In this document: piece by piece, positions 10,755-19,929 of the stretch
How the letters are laid out: every line of letters starts with the position of its first letter
Position numbering within the stretch: position 1 is the stretch's first letter
Assembly: GCA_963843645.1 (NCBI GenBank)
Contig: CAWJLE010000005.1
Span: 930,001 to 994,000 of the forward strand
Length of the DNA: 64,000 nt
From: CAWJLE01 sp963843645
Lineage (GTDB): Bacteria > Chloroflexota > Anaerolineae > DAOTYC01
Direction of reading: 5' to 3'
The notes under the pieces: model-generated
The model's database searches: none
What the model saw: only the letters and a program-made list of their open reading frames with translations
Told to the model about the DNA's origin: nothing
Position numbers and translations under genes: made by a program

Positions 10755-11534
10755 CTACTCGTCGACGCCCCGCTCCGCCGGCCGTCTGTCTGCCGATTGC
10801 ACCGACCAGTACGCTGCCGCGACCAAAGCACCACAAATCTGGGCCAGGTTCAGCCATTGGTCGGCGCGCCAGCCCCACCAGCGAAGGGTTTCGTCCGCCC
10901 GCGCAAAGCCCAGGCCGAATTGGATCATGCCGGAAATCGCCAGGTAGAGCAGCAAGAGACTGCCCGGGGAGTGTTTTCGACGGGCGAGGAAGAACAGCCC
11001 CAGAAAGAGCGCCAGGCTCAAGGCTGCCCCCATCGGCTGGACCGCGAAACGCGACGCGTACACGCCGAAGGTGTCGTACCAGACGAAATGGAGCAGGCCG
11101 AAGCCGGTCTGCCCGTATGCCGTTCCCCCATACAGGCACGCCAGCCAGCCAAAGACCGCGCTGCCGGACACTCCGAGCGCCAGGGCGTCGGCCCAGGAGC
11201 GAAACGGCACAGCCCGAACGTCGGCGTAAATCAGGAGGGCGAGAAGGCCGAACCACAGCCCGCCCTGCAAAATGAGCCCGCCCTGCCAGATACGGAAGGC
11301 AGCGGCGGGCTGTTCCCGAAAGTACTCGAAGTTGAGGATAACGTATCCCAGCCTGGCTCCCACGACGCCGCCCAGCAAACTGAACAACGCCGCGTCGGAA
11401 ATCGGATCCAAGCTCAGGCCGCCGCGCCTGGCCTGCAGGTAAACCAGACCCAACCCTGCCAGCACCGCCACCGCCATCCACGCGGAGTAGGTGTAGACCG
11501 TCACGTTGCCAATTCGCAGCAGAACACTGGGCAT
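10755..11534 (-). CDS. Lgt-like prolipoprotein diacylglyceryl transferase family protein
   Basis: The protein is a 259-residue polytopic membrane protein with about seven hydrophobic helices. The segment GARLGYVILNFEYF followed by IWQGGLILQGG matches the Lgt family, which transfers diacylglycerol to the lipobox Cys of prolipoproteins. Two family hallmarks are altered: the His of the HGG motif is Gln (Q90), and the Arg/Asn signature GRxGNFxNxE is not visible (instead GWLACLYGGTAYGQ). It may be a divergent Lgt or a family member with another acyl or lipid substrate. The start at 11534 has a weak AGGGA site. It begins only 10 bp from the end of the nucleotidyltransferase fusion upstream, suggesting one operon. 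Confidence 0.7.
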   Translation of the reverse strand: MPSVLLRIGNVTVYTYSAWMAVAVLAGLGLVYLQARRGGLSLDPISDAALFSLLGGVVGARLGYVILNFEYFREQPAAAFRIWQGGLILQGGLWFGLLALLIYADVRAVPFRSWADALALGVSGSAVFGWLACLYGGTAYGQTGFGLLHFVWYDTFGVYASRFAVQPMGAALSLALFLGLFFLARRKHSPGSLLLLYLAISGMIQFGLGFARADETLRWWGWRADQWLNLAQICGALVAAAYWSVQSADRRPAERGVDE

Positions 11535-11544
11535 GAATGGTTCC

Positions 11545-14042
11545 CTAAGGCCGCAGGCTCTCCACCACGCGGACGTATTTGTCGGCCAAGGCGCGCGCCT
11601 CCTGCTCCGTGCGTGATTCCGCGTGAACGTGGTACACCGGCAGGTCCGGATCAGGCCGGATCAGAACCCATTCGTCACCCAGAGGAATCTTGATGCCGTC
11701 GATCGTCTGCGCGCCGTAGCCCTGATACTGCTCGTGCAGCAGTCGCATAACCGTGCCCTTGGCTTCCCACGGGCAGGACACCCGCTCCTGCGCAACGTGG
11801 TAAGGCGGGAGCGACGCTACCACCTCGGAAAGCTTCGTCTTTTGACGCGCCAGGAATTCCAGCAGCTTGGCGACCGCGAACAGGGCATCGACGGCGCCCT
11901 GGAACTCCGGGAAGATGAAATTGCTCGTGCCGTCGCAACCCAGGATCACGCCCTCGGCCGACGCGTGGTTGACGAAATCGTACGCGTCCACCTTGGTGCG
12001 AATCACCTCGCCGCCGTACTGCTGGGCGATCTTCTCGAAGATAGACGGCTGATCGATGGGCACGACCAGCTTGCCGCCGCCGTGGTCCCGCAGGGCAAGC
12101 ACAGCCATGGCTGCCGCGGCCACGGTGTTGGGCAAGATATTGCCCTTGTCATCCACCAGGAACAGCTTTTCTCCGCCGACGTCCAGCCGCACAGCCCAGA
12201 TCGGTATGGAGGGCAGAGCTGATCGTAGCGAGCTGGCTCAGGGCGGCGTCGAATTCGGCCTGCAGGATGGACATCTTGGTCTCGTCGATGCGGCGCGTTG
12301 AGCGCGACGACGTTGCAGTTCAGGCTGGTGAGGATGTCGGGCAACACCTGTGCCGCCGGCGCGTACGCGTAGTCCACCACCATGTAGAAGTGCGTCTTGC
12401 GAATGGTCTCGACGTCGATGGCCTTCATGTAGTGCTCGGTGTAGCGTCTCGACCACGCGGGGCGCATACTCGATCGTGCCGATCTCGTCCAGGTACACGC
12501 GCCGAAAGTCCTCTCGGAAAAATACGCGCTCGATGTTGCGCTCGGCGGTCTTGCTCAGATTGCGTCCCTGGCTGTCGAAGAAGCGTATGTCGACGGTGCG
12601 CTGATCGAATGGCGACAGGCGCACGTGGATGCCGCCGTGTGCCTTCAGTTGCGTGTGTAATGAACCGGGCCACCGGGATCGGCGAGCTGCGCAGGTCCAG
12701 AACGTTGATACCGGCGGACGGGAGGCCGGAAATCATCGCGCGCTTGATCATGCGCGGGCTGCGGTGCGGGTCACGGTTGATCGTCACCGTCGAGCCGCGG
12801 GGCAGAGTAGCGCCGAAGGCCGCGCCCAACCGGGCCGCCATTTCCGGCGTCAGATCGATGTTCACCAGGCCCGTCACGCCGAACCGCCCGAAAGAGACGC
12901 GGCGGCCCTGCGAGCCCCAGATGATGCTATTCTTGACGGTCGCGCCGGCCTCAATCTCTTTGCCCGGCCAGATCTTGACTTCAGGATGGATGATGGCTGC
13001 CTCGCCGACGATCGTGTTGTCGCCGATCACGACGCCCTCGAAAACGACGGCGTTCGACTTGAGGCTGCACTGGCGGCCGACGATGGCGCCTCGCAACTCC
13101 ACGCCCTCGCCGATATACGAGTCACGCCAGATGACGCTGCGGTCGATGTTCGAGCGGTTATCGATGATGGTGAAGTCGCGCACCACGCGTCGGGCCATGG
13201 ATGATGACCTTGCCCTTGACTTTGACCCCGTTCCCCAGGTAGATGGGGCCGTATAGCTCGGCGTCCGGTGCGATCTCGACATCGTCGCCAACCCAGATGT
13301 TGCCGCCGATGTGATGGCCCACGTCGCCCAGCTTCACGCGACCGTGCAGCAGGTCGCCTGTGGCGCGCATATACTCCTTGATGTCGCCGATGTCGCACCA
13401 GTAGCCGTCAGCGACGTAGCCATACAGAGGGATGCCTTCGTTCATGAGCAGTGGGAACAGGTCGTTGCTGAAGTCGAACGGAACGCCGGCCGGGACGCGA
13501 TCCAGAATCTCGGGCTCGACCACGTAGATGCCGGTGTTGACCGTGTCAGAGATCACCTCGCCCCAGCTCGGCTTCTCCAGGAACCGCTGAATCCGGCCGT
13601 TTTCGTCCACGATGATCACGCCGTACTCCAGCGGGTTAGGCACCCGATACAGCACCAGCGTCACCTTCGACCGTTTGGCCTTGTGGAATTCGATGGCCTT
13701 CGTGAGATCGATGTCGGTCAGCGCGTCGCCGCTGATGACCATGAAGGGTTCGTCCAGCATGGTCTGCGCGTTCTTGACACTGCCGGCGGTGCCGAGCGGG
13801 GTTTCCTCGAGGGAATAACTGATGTTCATGCCGTAACGCTGGCCGTCGCCGAAGTAATCCTGAATCGTGTCGGCCATAAACTGCACGGTGACTACCACAT
13901 CGGTCAGGCCGTGCTGCTTCAGGAGTTTCAGGATGTGGCCCATGACCGGCTGGTTGACGACCGGAACCATAGGCTTAGGGCGACCTACGGTCAGCGGGCG
14001 CAGGCGCGAACCAGAGCCGCCAGCCATGACGACAGCTTTCAT
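11545..14042 (-). CDS. sugar-1-phosphate nucleotidyltransferase / phosphomannomutase fusion (four frameshifts)
   Basis: This is a two-part enzyme of about 830 residues, the usual length of bacterial ManC/GlmU-like plus phosphomannomutase fusions. The N-terminus from ATG 14042 (GGGGAGGTAGCCAT) is a Rossmann nucleotidyltransferase with VMAGGSGSRLRPLT and a GYWCDIGD motif. A left-handed beta-helix of hexapeptide repeats follows (IDNRSNIDRSVIW). The C-terminal half is phosphohexomutase-like, including TINRDPHRSPRMIKRAM at the phospho-serine loop, YAYAPAAQVLPDIL, and LGCDGTSNFIFPE, ending at 11545. Coding frames break near 13200, 12650, 12445 and 12290. All breaks rejoin in order, so sequencing errors are more likely than decay. 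The probable role is GDP-mannose or related sugar-nucleotide supply for envelope polysaccharide. Confidence 0.85.
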
Positions 14043-14275
14043 ATGGCTACCTCCCCACGAATGGTAAGTGTTTGGATGTGTCCTCGGGCACGCTGCGAGA
14101 AGGGTCGTCCTACAGCGATGGAGGACTGGGGGGCCGGGTCCCCGCGGTTGGATTAAACATCAACTGGGCCATCCCGGTCACTAATTACATTATATGCGAC
14201 GGCTAAGGGGAAGTCAAGGCCATTTTGCCGCGGGCGGGCAACGGTTGTTTCCCGGACTCGTTCGAGGCCCACCCA

Positions 14276-15142
14276 TCACAGCAGCGGCGGCTGCAGGGGA
14301 TCGTCGGGCGGTACAGTCGAGGGCGTGATCACTTCAGCGTCCCGGAGAGATTCCAGGAGGATGGTCGTCAGGCGGCGAGCGTTCTGGACCGCATAATTCG
14401 CCCGGTTGTTGTTAAAGAGGAGATGGACTTCTTCGGCTTCGTTCGCCAGCTCACCGGCGTACGGCGCCCACTGCTGCAGCTCCTCGTCAGAATAGAGGTA
14501 GTTGAAACGCTCGCCGGTATTCTCGACTTTCCGGTACCAGCTTTTGTAGTTTCTGCCGTGAAAGCGCACGATGGCTACCGCCGGGTCGGCCACGCTCAAG
14601 ATGGTGGGCACACTGCCACTGCCCATCTGCGGCTCATCGACCACAGTCAGGCCGAATTGCTGTCCGCGGAAGAAATCCAGAACGTCGGGCAAGACGTCCG
14701 GTTTGAGCCAGCTCTCGTGCCGAAACTCCACGCTCAGCCGATCAAATGGGAACTGATCGCGACAGCGCCGAAGGTAATCCAGGCTTTCGACGCTGAACGT
14801 GAACCAGGTCGGGAACTGAAAGGTGATCACTCCCAGTTTGCCCGCATCCCGTAGCGGCTGGAGCGATTGCCTGAACATGTCGAACGTCAGCTGCTCCGGC
14901 GTCACGCGGTCGTGCCAGGTCAGTTGCCGGAAGGGCTTGACGTCGAACACAAATCCGGGCGGCGTGCGCTCGGCCCAGACGGCGAAGTTCCGCTCGGCTA
15001 CCAGCGTGTAGAAGGTCGAATCGACCTCTACGATGGGGAAAAACTGAGCGTAATACGCGATTTGCTTGTTCTTTGGCAGGTCGGCGGGGTAGAATGGCGT
15101 ATGCTGCGACCAGCTACACGTACCCACGAGAATTCGGCTCAT
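14276..15142 (-). CDS. DUF72 (YecE-like) TIM-barrel protein
   Basis: A 288-residue DUF72 family protein. The family is a TIM-barrel fold of unknown biochemical role. The N-terminus (ILVGTCSWSQ...FYPADL), the YYAQFFPIVEVDSTFY block and the C-terminal LLFNNNRANYAVQNA segment are characteristic. The start at 15142 follows GAGAGGGA; an in-frame ATG further upstream lacks a ribosome binding site. It stands alone between divergent and convergent neighbours. Confidence 0.88.
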   Translation of the reverse strand: MSRILVGTCSWSQHTPFYPADLPKNKQIAYYAQFFPIVEVDSTFYTLVAERNFAVWAERTPPGFVFDVKPFRQLTWHDRVTPEQLTFDMFRQSLQPLRDAGKLGVITFQFPTWFTFSVESLDYLRRCRDQFPFDRLSVEFRHESWLKPDVLPDVLDFFRGQQFGLTVVDEPQMGSGSVPTILSVADPAVAIVRFHGRNYKSWYRKVENTGERFNYLYSDEELQQWAPYAGELANEAEEVHLLFNNNRANYAVQNARRLTTILLESLRDAEVITPSTVPPDDPLQPPLL

Positions 15143-15307
15143 CACACGTCCCTCTCGCCTCACGAAATTACCTGCGTTCATTGTAGCATATGAGCGCAAG
15201 GACGACGATAGGTTTCAATTGCCTTTGGACGCAGAGGCCGCAGCCGTTATAATGACTGCCGAACAGACAAACACATTCGAATACAGAGTACACTGATTGG
15301 AGTCGCC

Positions 15308-15778
15308 ATGCAGGAATTGACCTTAGCCCAATTGATTCCCGTCCTCCAGACGGCCATCGGCCCGCTGGTCATGATTTCGGCTGTAGGCTTGCTCGTCTTG
15401 AGCATGACCAATCGTCTGGGCCGCGCTATCGATCGGTCAAGGCTTCTGACGATGCAACTGCCCGGCGCCAGCGCCATTGCGCGGTCAGCTATCGAAGCGC
15501 AGTTGCTCATCATCTGGAACCGGGCGCACTGGCTGCGCGCGGCCATCGCGCTCGCGGCAATCAACGCCCTCAGCGCCGCGATCCTCGTCATCGTCCTCTT
15601 CCTCACCGCCCTGTGGCGACTCGAAACGGCCTGGCTGATCACCGGACTCTTCGTGATCTGCATGGTATGCCTGATCGGGTCGCTGATCGCGTTCATCCAC
15701 GATATCAACCAATCCCTTGCGGCGCTGCAGATCGATATGGAAGCCGCCGGCCTCACGGGGTCGATGACGAAGAAGTGA
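15308..15778 (+). CDS. DUF2721 membrane protein
   Basis: A 156-residue membrane protein with hydrophobic segments near residues 12-32, 76-101 and 108-135. The SMTNRLGRAIDRSR motif after the first helix is typical of DUF2721 proteins, which have no known function. The start at 15308 follows GATTGGAG. The coding frame stops at 15778 and continues in frame into the antitoxin remnant downstream. Confidence 0.8.
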   Translation: MQELTLAQLIPVLQTAIGPLVMISAVGLLVLSMTNRLGRAIDRSRLLTMQLPGASAIARSAIEAQLLIIWNRAHWLRAAIALAAINALSAAILVIVLFLTALWRLETAWLITGLFVICMVCLIGSLIAFIHDINQSLAALQIDMEAAGLTGSMTKK

Positions 15779-15862
15779 GCGCGGCTCCGTGCCGCGGCCG
15801 CATTCGCAGCTGATTTCCTGGCCGAAGAGGAGATCGTCTTTTCCGGCGAGCCGTCGCAATGA
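15779..15862 (+). pseudogene. C-terminal remnant of a DUF433 antitoxin
   Basis: In frame after the DUF2721 stop, the sequence reads RAAAAFAADFLAEEEIVF and then stops at 15860-15862. This resembles the C-terminal helix of DUF433 antitoxins (AALAFAADxLAEE). The N-terminal part of the gene is absent. The stop overlaps the next ATG (ATGA), the usual coupling in DUF433/DUF5615 pairs. Confidence 0.55.
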
Positions 15863-16016
15863 GGTTCTTGGCAGATGAATGTTGCGATGCGAGTGTAGTG
15901 CGTGATCTGCGCTCTGCTGGCCACGACGTGCTTACGCAATCGAAGCGCTACGTGGAGCAAGCGACGACGAAATACACCGGACGGTTGCAGGCCGAACGGC
16001 GTGCTCTCTCGGACCC
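15859..16016 (+). pseudogene. truncated DUF5615 (PIN-like) toxin
   Basis: From ATG 15859 about 25 residues read MRFLADECCDASVVRDLRS then AGHDVL, the canonical N-terminus of DUF5615 PIN-like nucleases with the first acidic residues intact. After about residue 28 the similarity ends and the open frame runs into the end of gvpK on the other strand. The remaining catalytic acids of the family are missing, so the toxin should be inactive. This looks like a deletion scar at the edge of the gas-vesicle locus. Confidence 0.6.
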
Positions 16017-16379
16017 TTACATCAAATCCCCCAGCGGACCCAGATTGAGGTTGAGCTCCTCGCCGGCGAGGCCAAAGGCCTCCTTGAGCTCGTCCATGCG
16101 GATGTCCAGCTTCATGAAGGTGTCACCGAGGCGCTCGATCTCGTCGTCGTTGAGCGAGCCGTTCTCAATGCGGCGCAGTGCCTGCCGCTCCATCAACTGG
16201 CGGACCAGCTCGATCACGGTGAGGACGAGCTTGGCGAGGCCCTTTTCCACGCCCTCGGGGTCGGCGTTGATCCGGCTGGGCAGGGCCGAAGTGACCTGGT
16301 CGATGGCCGTCGTGAAATTCTCCAGCTCGCCGGAGCTGGTGAGCAGCTTGCTGCTCGGAACGTCGCTACTGGCGATCAT
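16017..16379 (-). CDS. gvpK: gas vesicle protein GvpK
   Basis: A 120-residue GvpK, an accessory factor for vesicle assembly. It has the hallmark segment GLAKLVLTVIELVRQLMERQALRRIE and the acidic LGDTFMKLD stretch. The start at 16379 is set by TAGGAGAG and overlaps the stop of the upstream GvpF/L gene by 4 bp (ATGA), showing translational coupling. It is the last gene of the vesicle locus; no strong terminator is visible before the toxin-antitoxin remnant. Confidence 0.92.
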   Translation of the reverse strand: MIASSDVPSSKLLTSSGELENFTTAIDQVTSALPSRINADPEGVEKGLAKLVLTVIELVRQLMERQALRRIENGSLNDDEIERLGDTFMKLDIRMDELKEAFGLAGEELNLNLGPLGDLM

Positions 16380-17116
16380 GATATTGTCTCTCCTACGGAT
16401 TGGGCCGGCGTCGAGTTGAGCGTGACGAAACTGTACGCCGGCCAGGGGCCGGTCAGAAGGAACTGAAGCTCCGGGTAAGCGGCGATGAGCGCGCCGACTT
16501 CCTGCCGGAAGACTTCCCGTCGCTCCAGCGGAATGAGGTACGCCGCTGATAAAAGCTGGCGCGTCGTGATCAAAACACGGCGCACGTGGTCGTCCGCCAG
16601 AGCGACGAGCGGCGCATTGACTTCGAGGGCCAGCGCCTCGGCTTGCCGTTTCATCTCCTGCTCCCAGTGGACGCTCTGCAATCGCGCGAGCAGATACGCG
16701 CGTCCATTCCGTGCGGTGGATGCTCCACCCCCGGAAGGCGGGCGGCCATGGTCGTTCTCTTCGGGGTCCCACAAGACGTGCAGTGCCAGCTCCACCCGGC
16801 CGCGCACGCGTTCCAGGTCACCGCAGAATGGGTCGTGATACTGAGCCAGCATGGCTCGAACGGCGTCCTCGTCCGCTAAGACAGTGCCAAACCGAACGGG
16901 CAGGACGGTTCGCGAGATCATGAGGGCTTCGATCACAGCTTCGTGGCGCCACAAGTTGTCCGGGCTCGGCGATGGCTGCGCGGAAGTGCAGGGCGTTACC
17001 CAGGCCGCCAGGTCCTGGTGTGTGATGCACACCGGCGCCGCGTCGTCGATGCCTGTTCGAGCCGGAGCCGCTTCTCCGTTTCGATTGCTAATGGCATACA
17101 GATACTGGTGCATCAT
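16376..17116 (-). CDS. GvpF/L family gas vesicle protein (copy 4)
   Basis: A 246-residue GvpF/L family protein. It shows the family N-terminus MHQYLYAIS, the central ISRTVLPVRFGTV, and the C-terminal LTGPWPAYSF. GvpF and GvpL bind GvpA monomers and act during nucleation and assembly. An insert rich in Gly, Ser and Pro (about 135-155) interrupts the middle. The start overlaps the stop of the small GvpA-family gene upstream by 4 bp. Confidence 0.9.
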   Translation of the reverse strand: MMHQYLYAISNRNGEAAPARTGIDDAAPVCITHQDLAAWVTPCTSAQPSPSPDNLWRHEAVIEALMISRTVLPVRFGTVLADEDAVRAMLAQYHDPFCGDLERVRGRVELALHVLWDPEENDHGRPPSGGGASTARNGRAYLLARLQSVHWEQEMKRQAEALALEVNAPLVALADDHVRRVLITTRQLLSAAYLIPLERREVFRQEVGALIAAYPELQFLLTGPWPAYSFVTLNSTPAQSVGETIS

Positions 17117-17340
17117 GGTTGTTCCCCCGTGAGGGCCGCGAAGGCCTGCTCGGCGGCCAGATGGCGCAGCTCCTCCATTCTGTCCACGGACGTGAGCAGA
17201 AGCTTCAAGCCAAGATAGACCAGGTCTACATTGGCGACGGAGATCGTGATGTCGCCGTTCAAGACCACTCCCTTATAGATAGCCCGGTCCAGCAGATCCA
17301 GCAGAGTGACCTCTTTCTCACTCGCTACGCTCTGGCTCAT
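17113..17340 (-). CDS. small GvpA-family protein (GvpM/J/S type)
   Basis: A 75-residue member of the GvpA fold family, with LLDLLDRAIYKGVVLNGDI and VDLVYLGLKLLLTSVDRM. It differs from the main shell protein GvpA in the turn (LNGDITIS instead of VDAWVRVS), which matches the minor GvpJ/M/S proteins thought to form the nucleus or tips. It overlaps the preceding gene by 23 bp and the following one by 4 bp. Confidence 0.88.
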   Translation of the reverse strand: MSQSVASEKEVTLLDLLDRAIYKGVVLNGDITISVANVDLVYLGLKLLLTSVDRMEELRHLAAEQAFAALTGEQP

Positions 17341-18652
17341 GCGCCTCTCCCTCTGTTTCCACTCCGGTGAAGTTGTACGGGGGCCACGGACCGGTCAACT
17401 CGATCCGGAAGCCCAACGGACCCAGTTCGGCGTTCAGGCTCTGCAACTCTGCACTGAAGTCGGCCCACTGCTCATCCGCAACCAGGTAAGCCCCGTTGAG
17501 GATCATCTCGCTCTGCTCGCCGTCATCCGCCCGTTTCTGCAGGGAGCCGAGGACGGCCTGGGTGCAGTGGGCCGAGAGCCGATCGTGGCAGCACTGCGCC
17601 TTTTCGTCGCTGATCCGCTCCGCCTGCACCTGGATCGCCTCCTCCAGCTTCTTCTTCTTGAAGTATGCCGCGCCACCGGATTTGAGGCTTAGCTCAGCGC
17701 GACGCTCCTTGATGCCGGGGTCGATGTCTTCGACTTTCAGGGCGAGGACGTTCGCATCGCAATACGCTTTCACACCCCATTCCTGCTTGCCGCTCAAGTG
17801 CGCAAGAGTGGCCGAGAACTCGTCGTAGTGCTGGTCCAGTGCCTGCCGGAGACTGTCTTCGCTGCGGTAGATCGTGCAGAAGCGCATCGGTACGAGCGTG
17901 CCGCACGTGACCAGTGCGTCGAGCACCTGCTGATGCGCGAAGACACGCGCTTCGACCCACTTAATATCGTCCAGGTGATTTTCCAGCTCCTCCTGGCCGA
18001 ACTCACACAGAGGAACCTGGCTCACGATGCCCTGCAGGTCGCGGTGATGAACCCGGTACACCGGATGAGCGGGATCGATCCCTTCCGCGGGCACGTCGTC
18101 ACCGATGCCGTCGTTGGCAGCGCTCATTATGGCGTACAGGTAGCAGCCCAGGCCATTCTCTGAAACTGGATCGGAGCCCTCGCCGCGGACCGGGACTTCC
18201 GCAGGTTCCAAAACTTCGGACGTCTGTGCGCCGGATGCGGGCTCGGGCCCGACTTCGCGCAGCAGACGCTCGTTCTCGGCGATCTGACGGCGGATGGCCT
18301 CAATCTCCCGGCGGACATCCTCGTCTGGGCTAGGCGCTCTACCTGGTCCTTCGACCGGGGCGGCAGGAACGGAGGATTTCTCCTCATTGGGGCGACCGCT
18401 CAGGGCAGCCCCCGCACCAGGCTCAGTAGGGACGACCTTGACCGGTCGCCCCCATGTGGGTGGGACGTCGGCTTCGAGCCGTTCCAGGGCGCTCGCCAGC
18501 ATGGCGCCCATCATCGTCTCCTTCAGGAGAGCCTTGACTTCTGCCAGGGCTTCAACCTGTGCTTGACGAATGATCTCGTCGACCTGATCGGGGGTCAGGC
18601 CGGGAATTTCCTGGGCGAGACGTGCGATCAAGGCGGCTGTTTGTTCGTTCAT
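17318..18652 (-). CDS. GvpF/L family protein with N-terminal extension (copy 3)
   Basis: About 444 residues, twice the usual GvpF/L length. The first 185 or so are an extra region: a helical segment (LIARLAQEIPGLTPDQVDEI), a Pro/Ala-rich linker, and a short coiled coil (DVRREIEAIRRQIAENERLL). A complete GvpF/L domain follows, starting GCYLYAIMSA, with TLVPMRFCTIY in the middle and LTGPWPPYNF at the end. The start at 18652 is preferred for GTGGAG upstream; an ATG at 18670 is possible, and the frame stays open to 18790. The extension probably adds a protein-protein contact. Confidence 0.85.
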   Translation of the reverse strand: MNEQTAALIARLAQEIPGLTPDQVDEIIRQAQVEALAEVKALLKETMMGAMLASALERLEADVPPTWGRPVKVVPTEPGAGAALSGRPNEEKSSVPAAPVEGPGRAPSPDEDVRREIEAIRRQIAENERLLREVGPEPASGAQTSEVLEPAEVPVRGEGSDPVSENGLGCYLYAIMSAANDGIGDDVPAEGIDPAHPVYRVHHRDLQGIVSQVPLCEFGQEELENHLDDIKWVEARVFAHQQVLDALVTCGTLVPMRFCTIYRSEDSLRQALDQHYDEFSATLAHLSGKQEWGVKAYCDANVLALKVEDIDPGIKERRAELSLKSGGAAYFKKKKLEEAIQVQAERISDEKAQCCHDRLSAHCTQAVLGSLQKRADDGEQSEMILNGAYLVADEQWADFSAELQSLNAELGPLGFRIELTGPWPPYNFTGVETEGEAHEPERSE

Positions 18653-18793
18653 CTGGGTCTCCACGTCCATCTGCCTGTCGTCAACCGTCTGCTTTATCCC
18701 GTCGTGTCTGACTTCAATCGTCCCTCCGGGGCGGACCGCGCTGACGCCGCCCTGGCGCGTGAGCCTCGCCCGCACACCGGTGCGGCGCACGAA

Positions 18794-19929
18794 TCAGCAG
18801 GCGGTGTCCTGACGCCGAACCTGAATGAGCAGCGTGCTTTCCACGGCCTCACGACAGAAGGAGCCGATGATCTGCTCGGCCGGCTGGCGCGTTTGCTCCG
18901 CTCGCCCCGCTCGCAACGCCTGGCTTTCGACGAAAGCGGTGAGCAGTCGGTAGGATTTCGTCAGGGCGGTCATGCGCGCCTCGGCGTCTGGGTCATTTGG
19001 GGCATGGTCCGGATGCACCTGGGCGGCCAGCCGGTGGTAGGTCTGCTTGATCTGGGTCTGGGAGCAGCACTCCGGCAGCCCGAGGCAACGACAGGCTTCG
19101 TCGACAGCTTCGAAAGACGGGCAGGTGACCTCGACCGAGGCAAAACTGTACGGAGGCAATGGGCCGACGCGGCGGAAGGTCAGTTTGCCGCCAAACTGCT
19201 GATCCAGGGTCTCGAGCAGGTGATCCAACTCCTCACGACCCTGCTCGTCGAGCAGCAGACCGACGTTCAAGACCATATTGTCGTCCATGAGCGGATTCGG
19301 GATCATGTCCACGGCCAGCTTCTGCAAGCCGGGCAGGATGGCGTCGCTCAGCTCTGCGCGCCGACGCAGCAACTCGGTTTGCACTATCCGCCCAATCTCC
19401 ACGCGCTCGGCCATCGTCTCGGCCGGCGGTTGGGCAGCCATACGTGACTTCAGCTGGACGATGCGCTCGTCTTGGGAGATGGCCTGGAAGACCTCCTGCA
19501 CGTTCCACAGAACGACAACCTCTACCTGGGCGCGGCCGGCGAGCTGGGTGAGCGTGGTCTCGAACAGGGTGTGCCCCTGGGTCAGCAGCCCTGCCACCTG
19601 AGTCTCGTCAGCCAGCACGGTCCCAAACCGAACGGGGATGATTGGAAGTCGTGCATGACCGACTCGACGACGCGCTGGTGCGCGACCAGATATCCCACGG
19701 CCTCCTGGCGACCCAGGAGGTCATAGCTGGCGCGTCTCGTGCGACTGACGACGGCGCTCAGTTCGTGGTTCGGAATCGTGTACACTTCCTCTCGGGCGTC
19801 GTCCACGCCTGCGGGATCGAAGATGATCCGGTCACTCGTGGGGATGATGCCGTATACGTATACTGAGTCAGAGCATGGCTGCTTCGAAGTGGTGACGTCC
19901 GATTTGGAAACTGCTGACATCAACGTCAT
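18794..19929 (-). CDS. GvpF/L - J-domain fusion protein (one frameshift)
   Basis: From ATG 19929, chosen for AAGGAGGAATATCCG, the gene encodes a GvpF/L domain (VYVYGIIPTSD ... PVRFGTV ... VGPLPPYSFASV). A C-terminal J domain follows at about residues 275-332, with LGLPECCSQTQIKQTYHRLA and an intact HPD motif. The corrected length is 378 residues. The frame breaks near 19640, where CAATCATCCCC lacks one base; restoring it gives the family motif IIPVRFGTVLADE. J domains stimulate Hsp70 ATPase, so this protein could deliver GvpA or another Gvp protein to DnaK. No dnaK is present in the window. The fusion is seen directly; the chaperone role is inferred. Confidence 0.85.

Noticed and set aside
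10639..11481. A 280-codon minus-strand frame overlapping the Lgt-like gene
   Set aside because: It reads through the palindrome in an alternative frame of a clear membrane protein and shows Arg/Gly-rich shadow composition.
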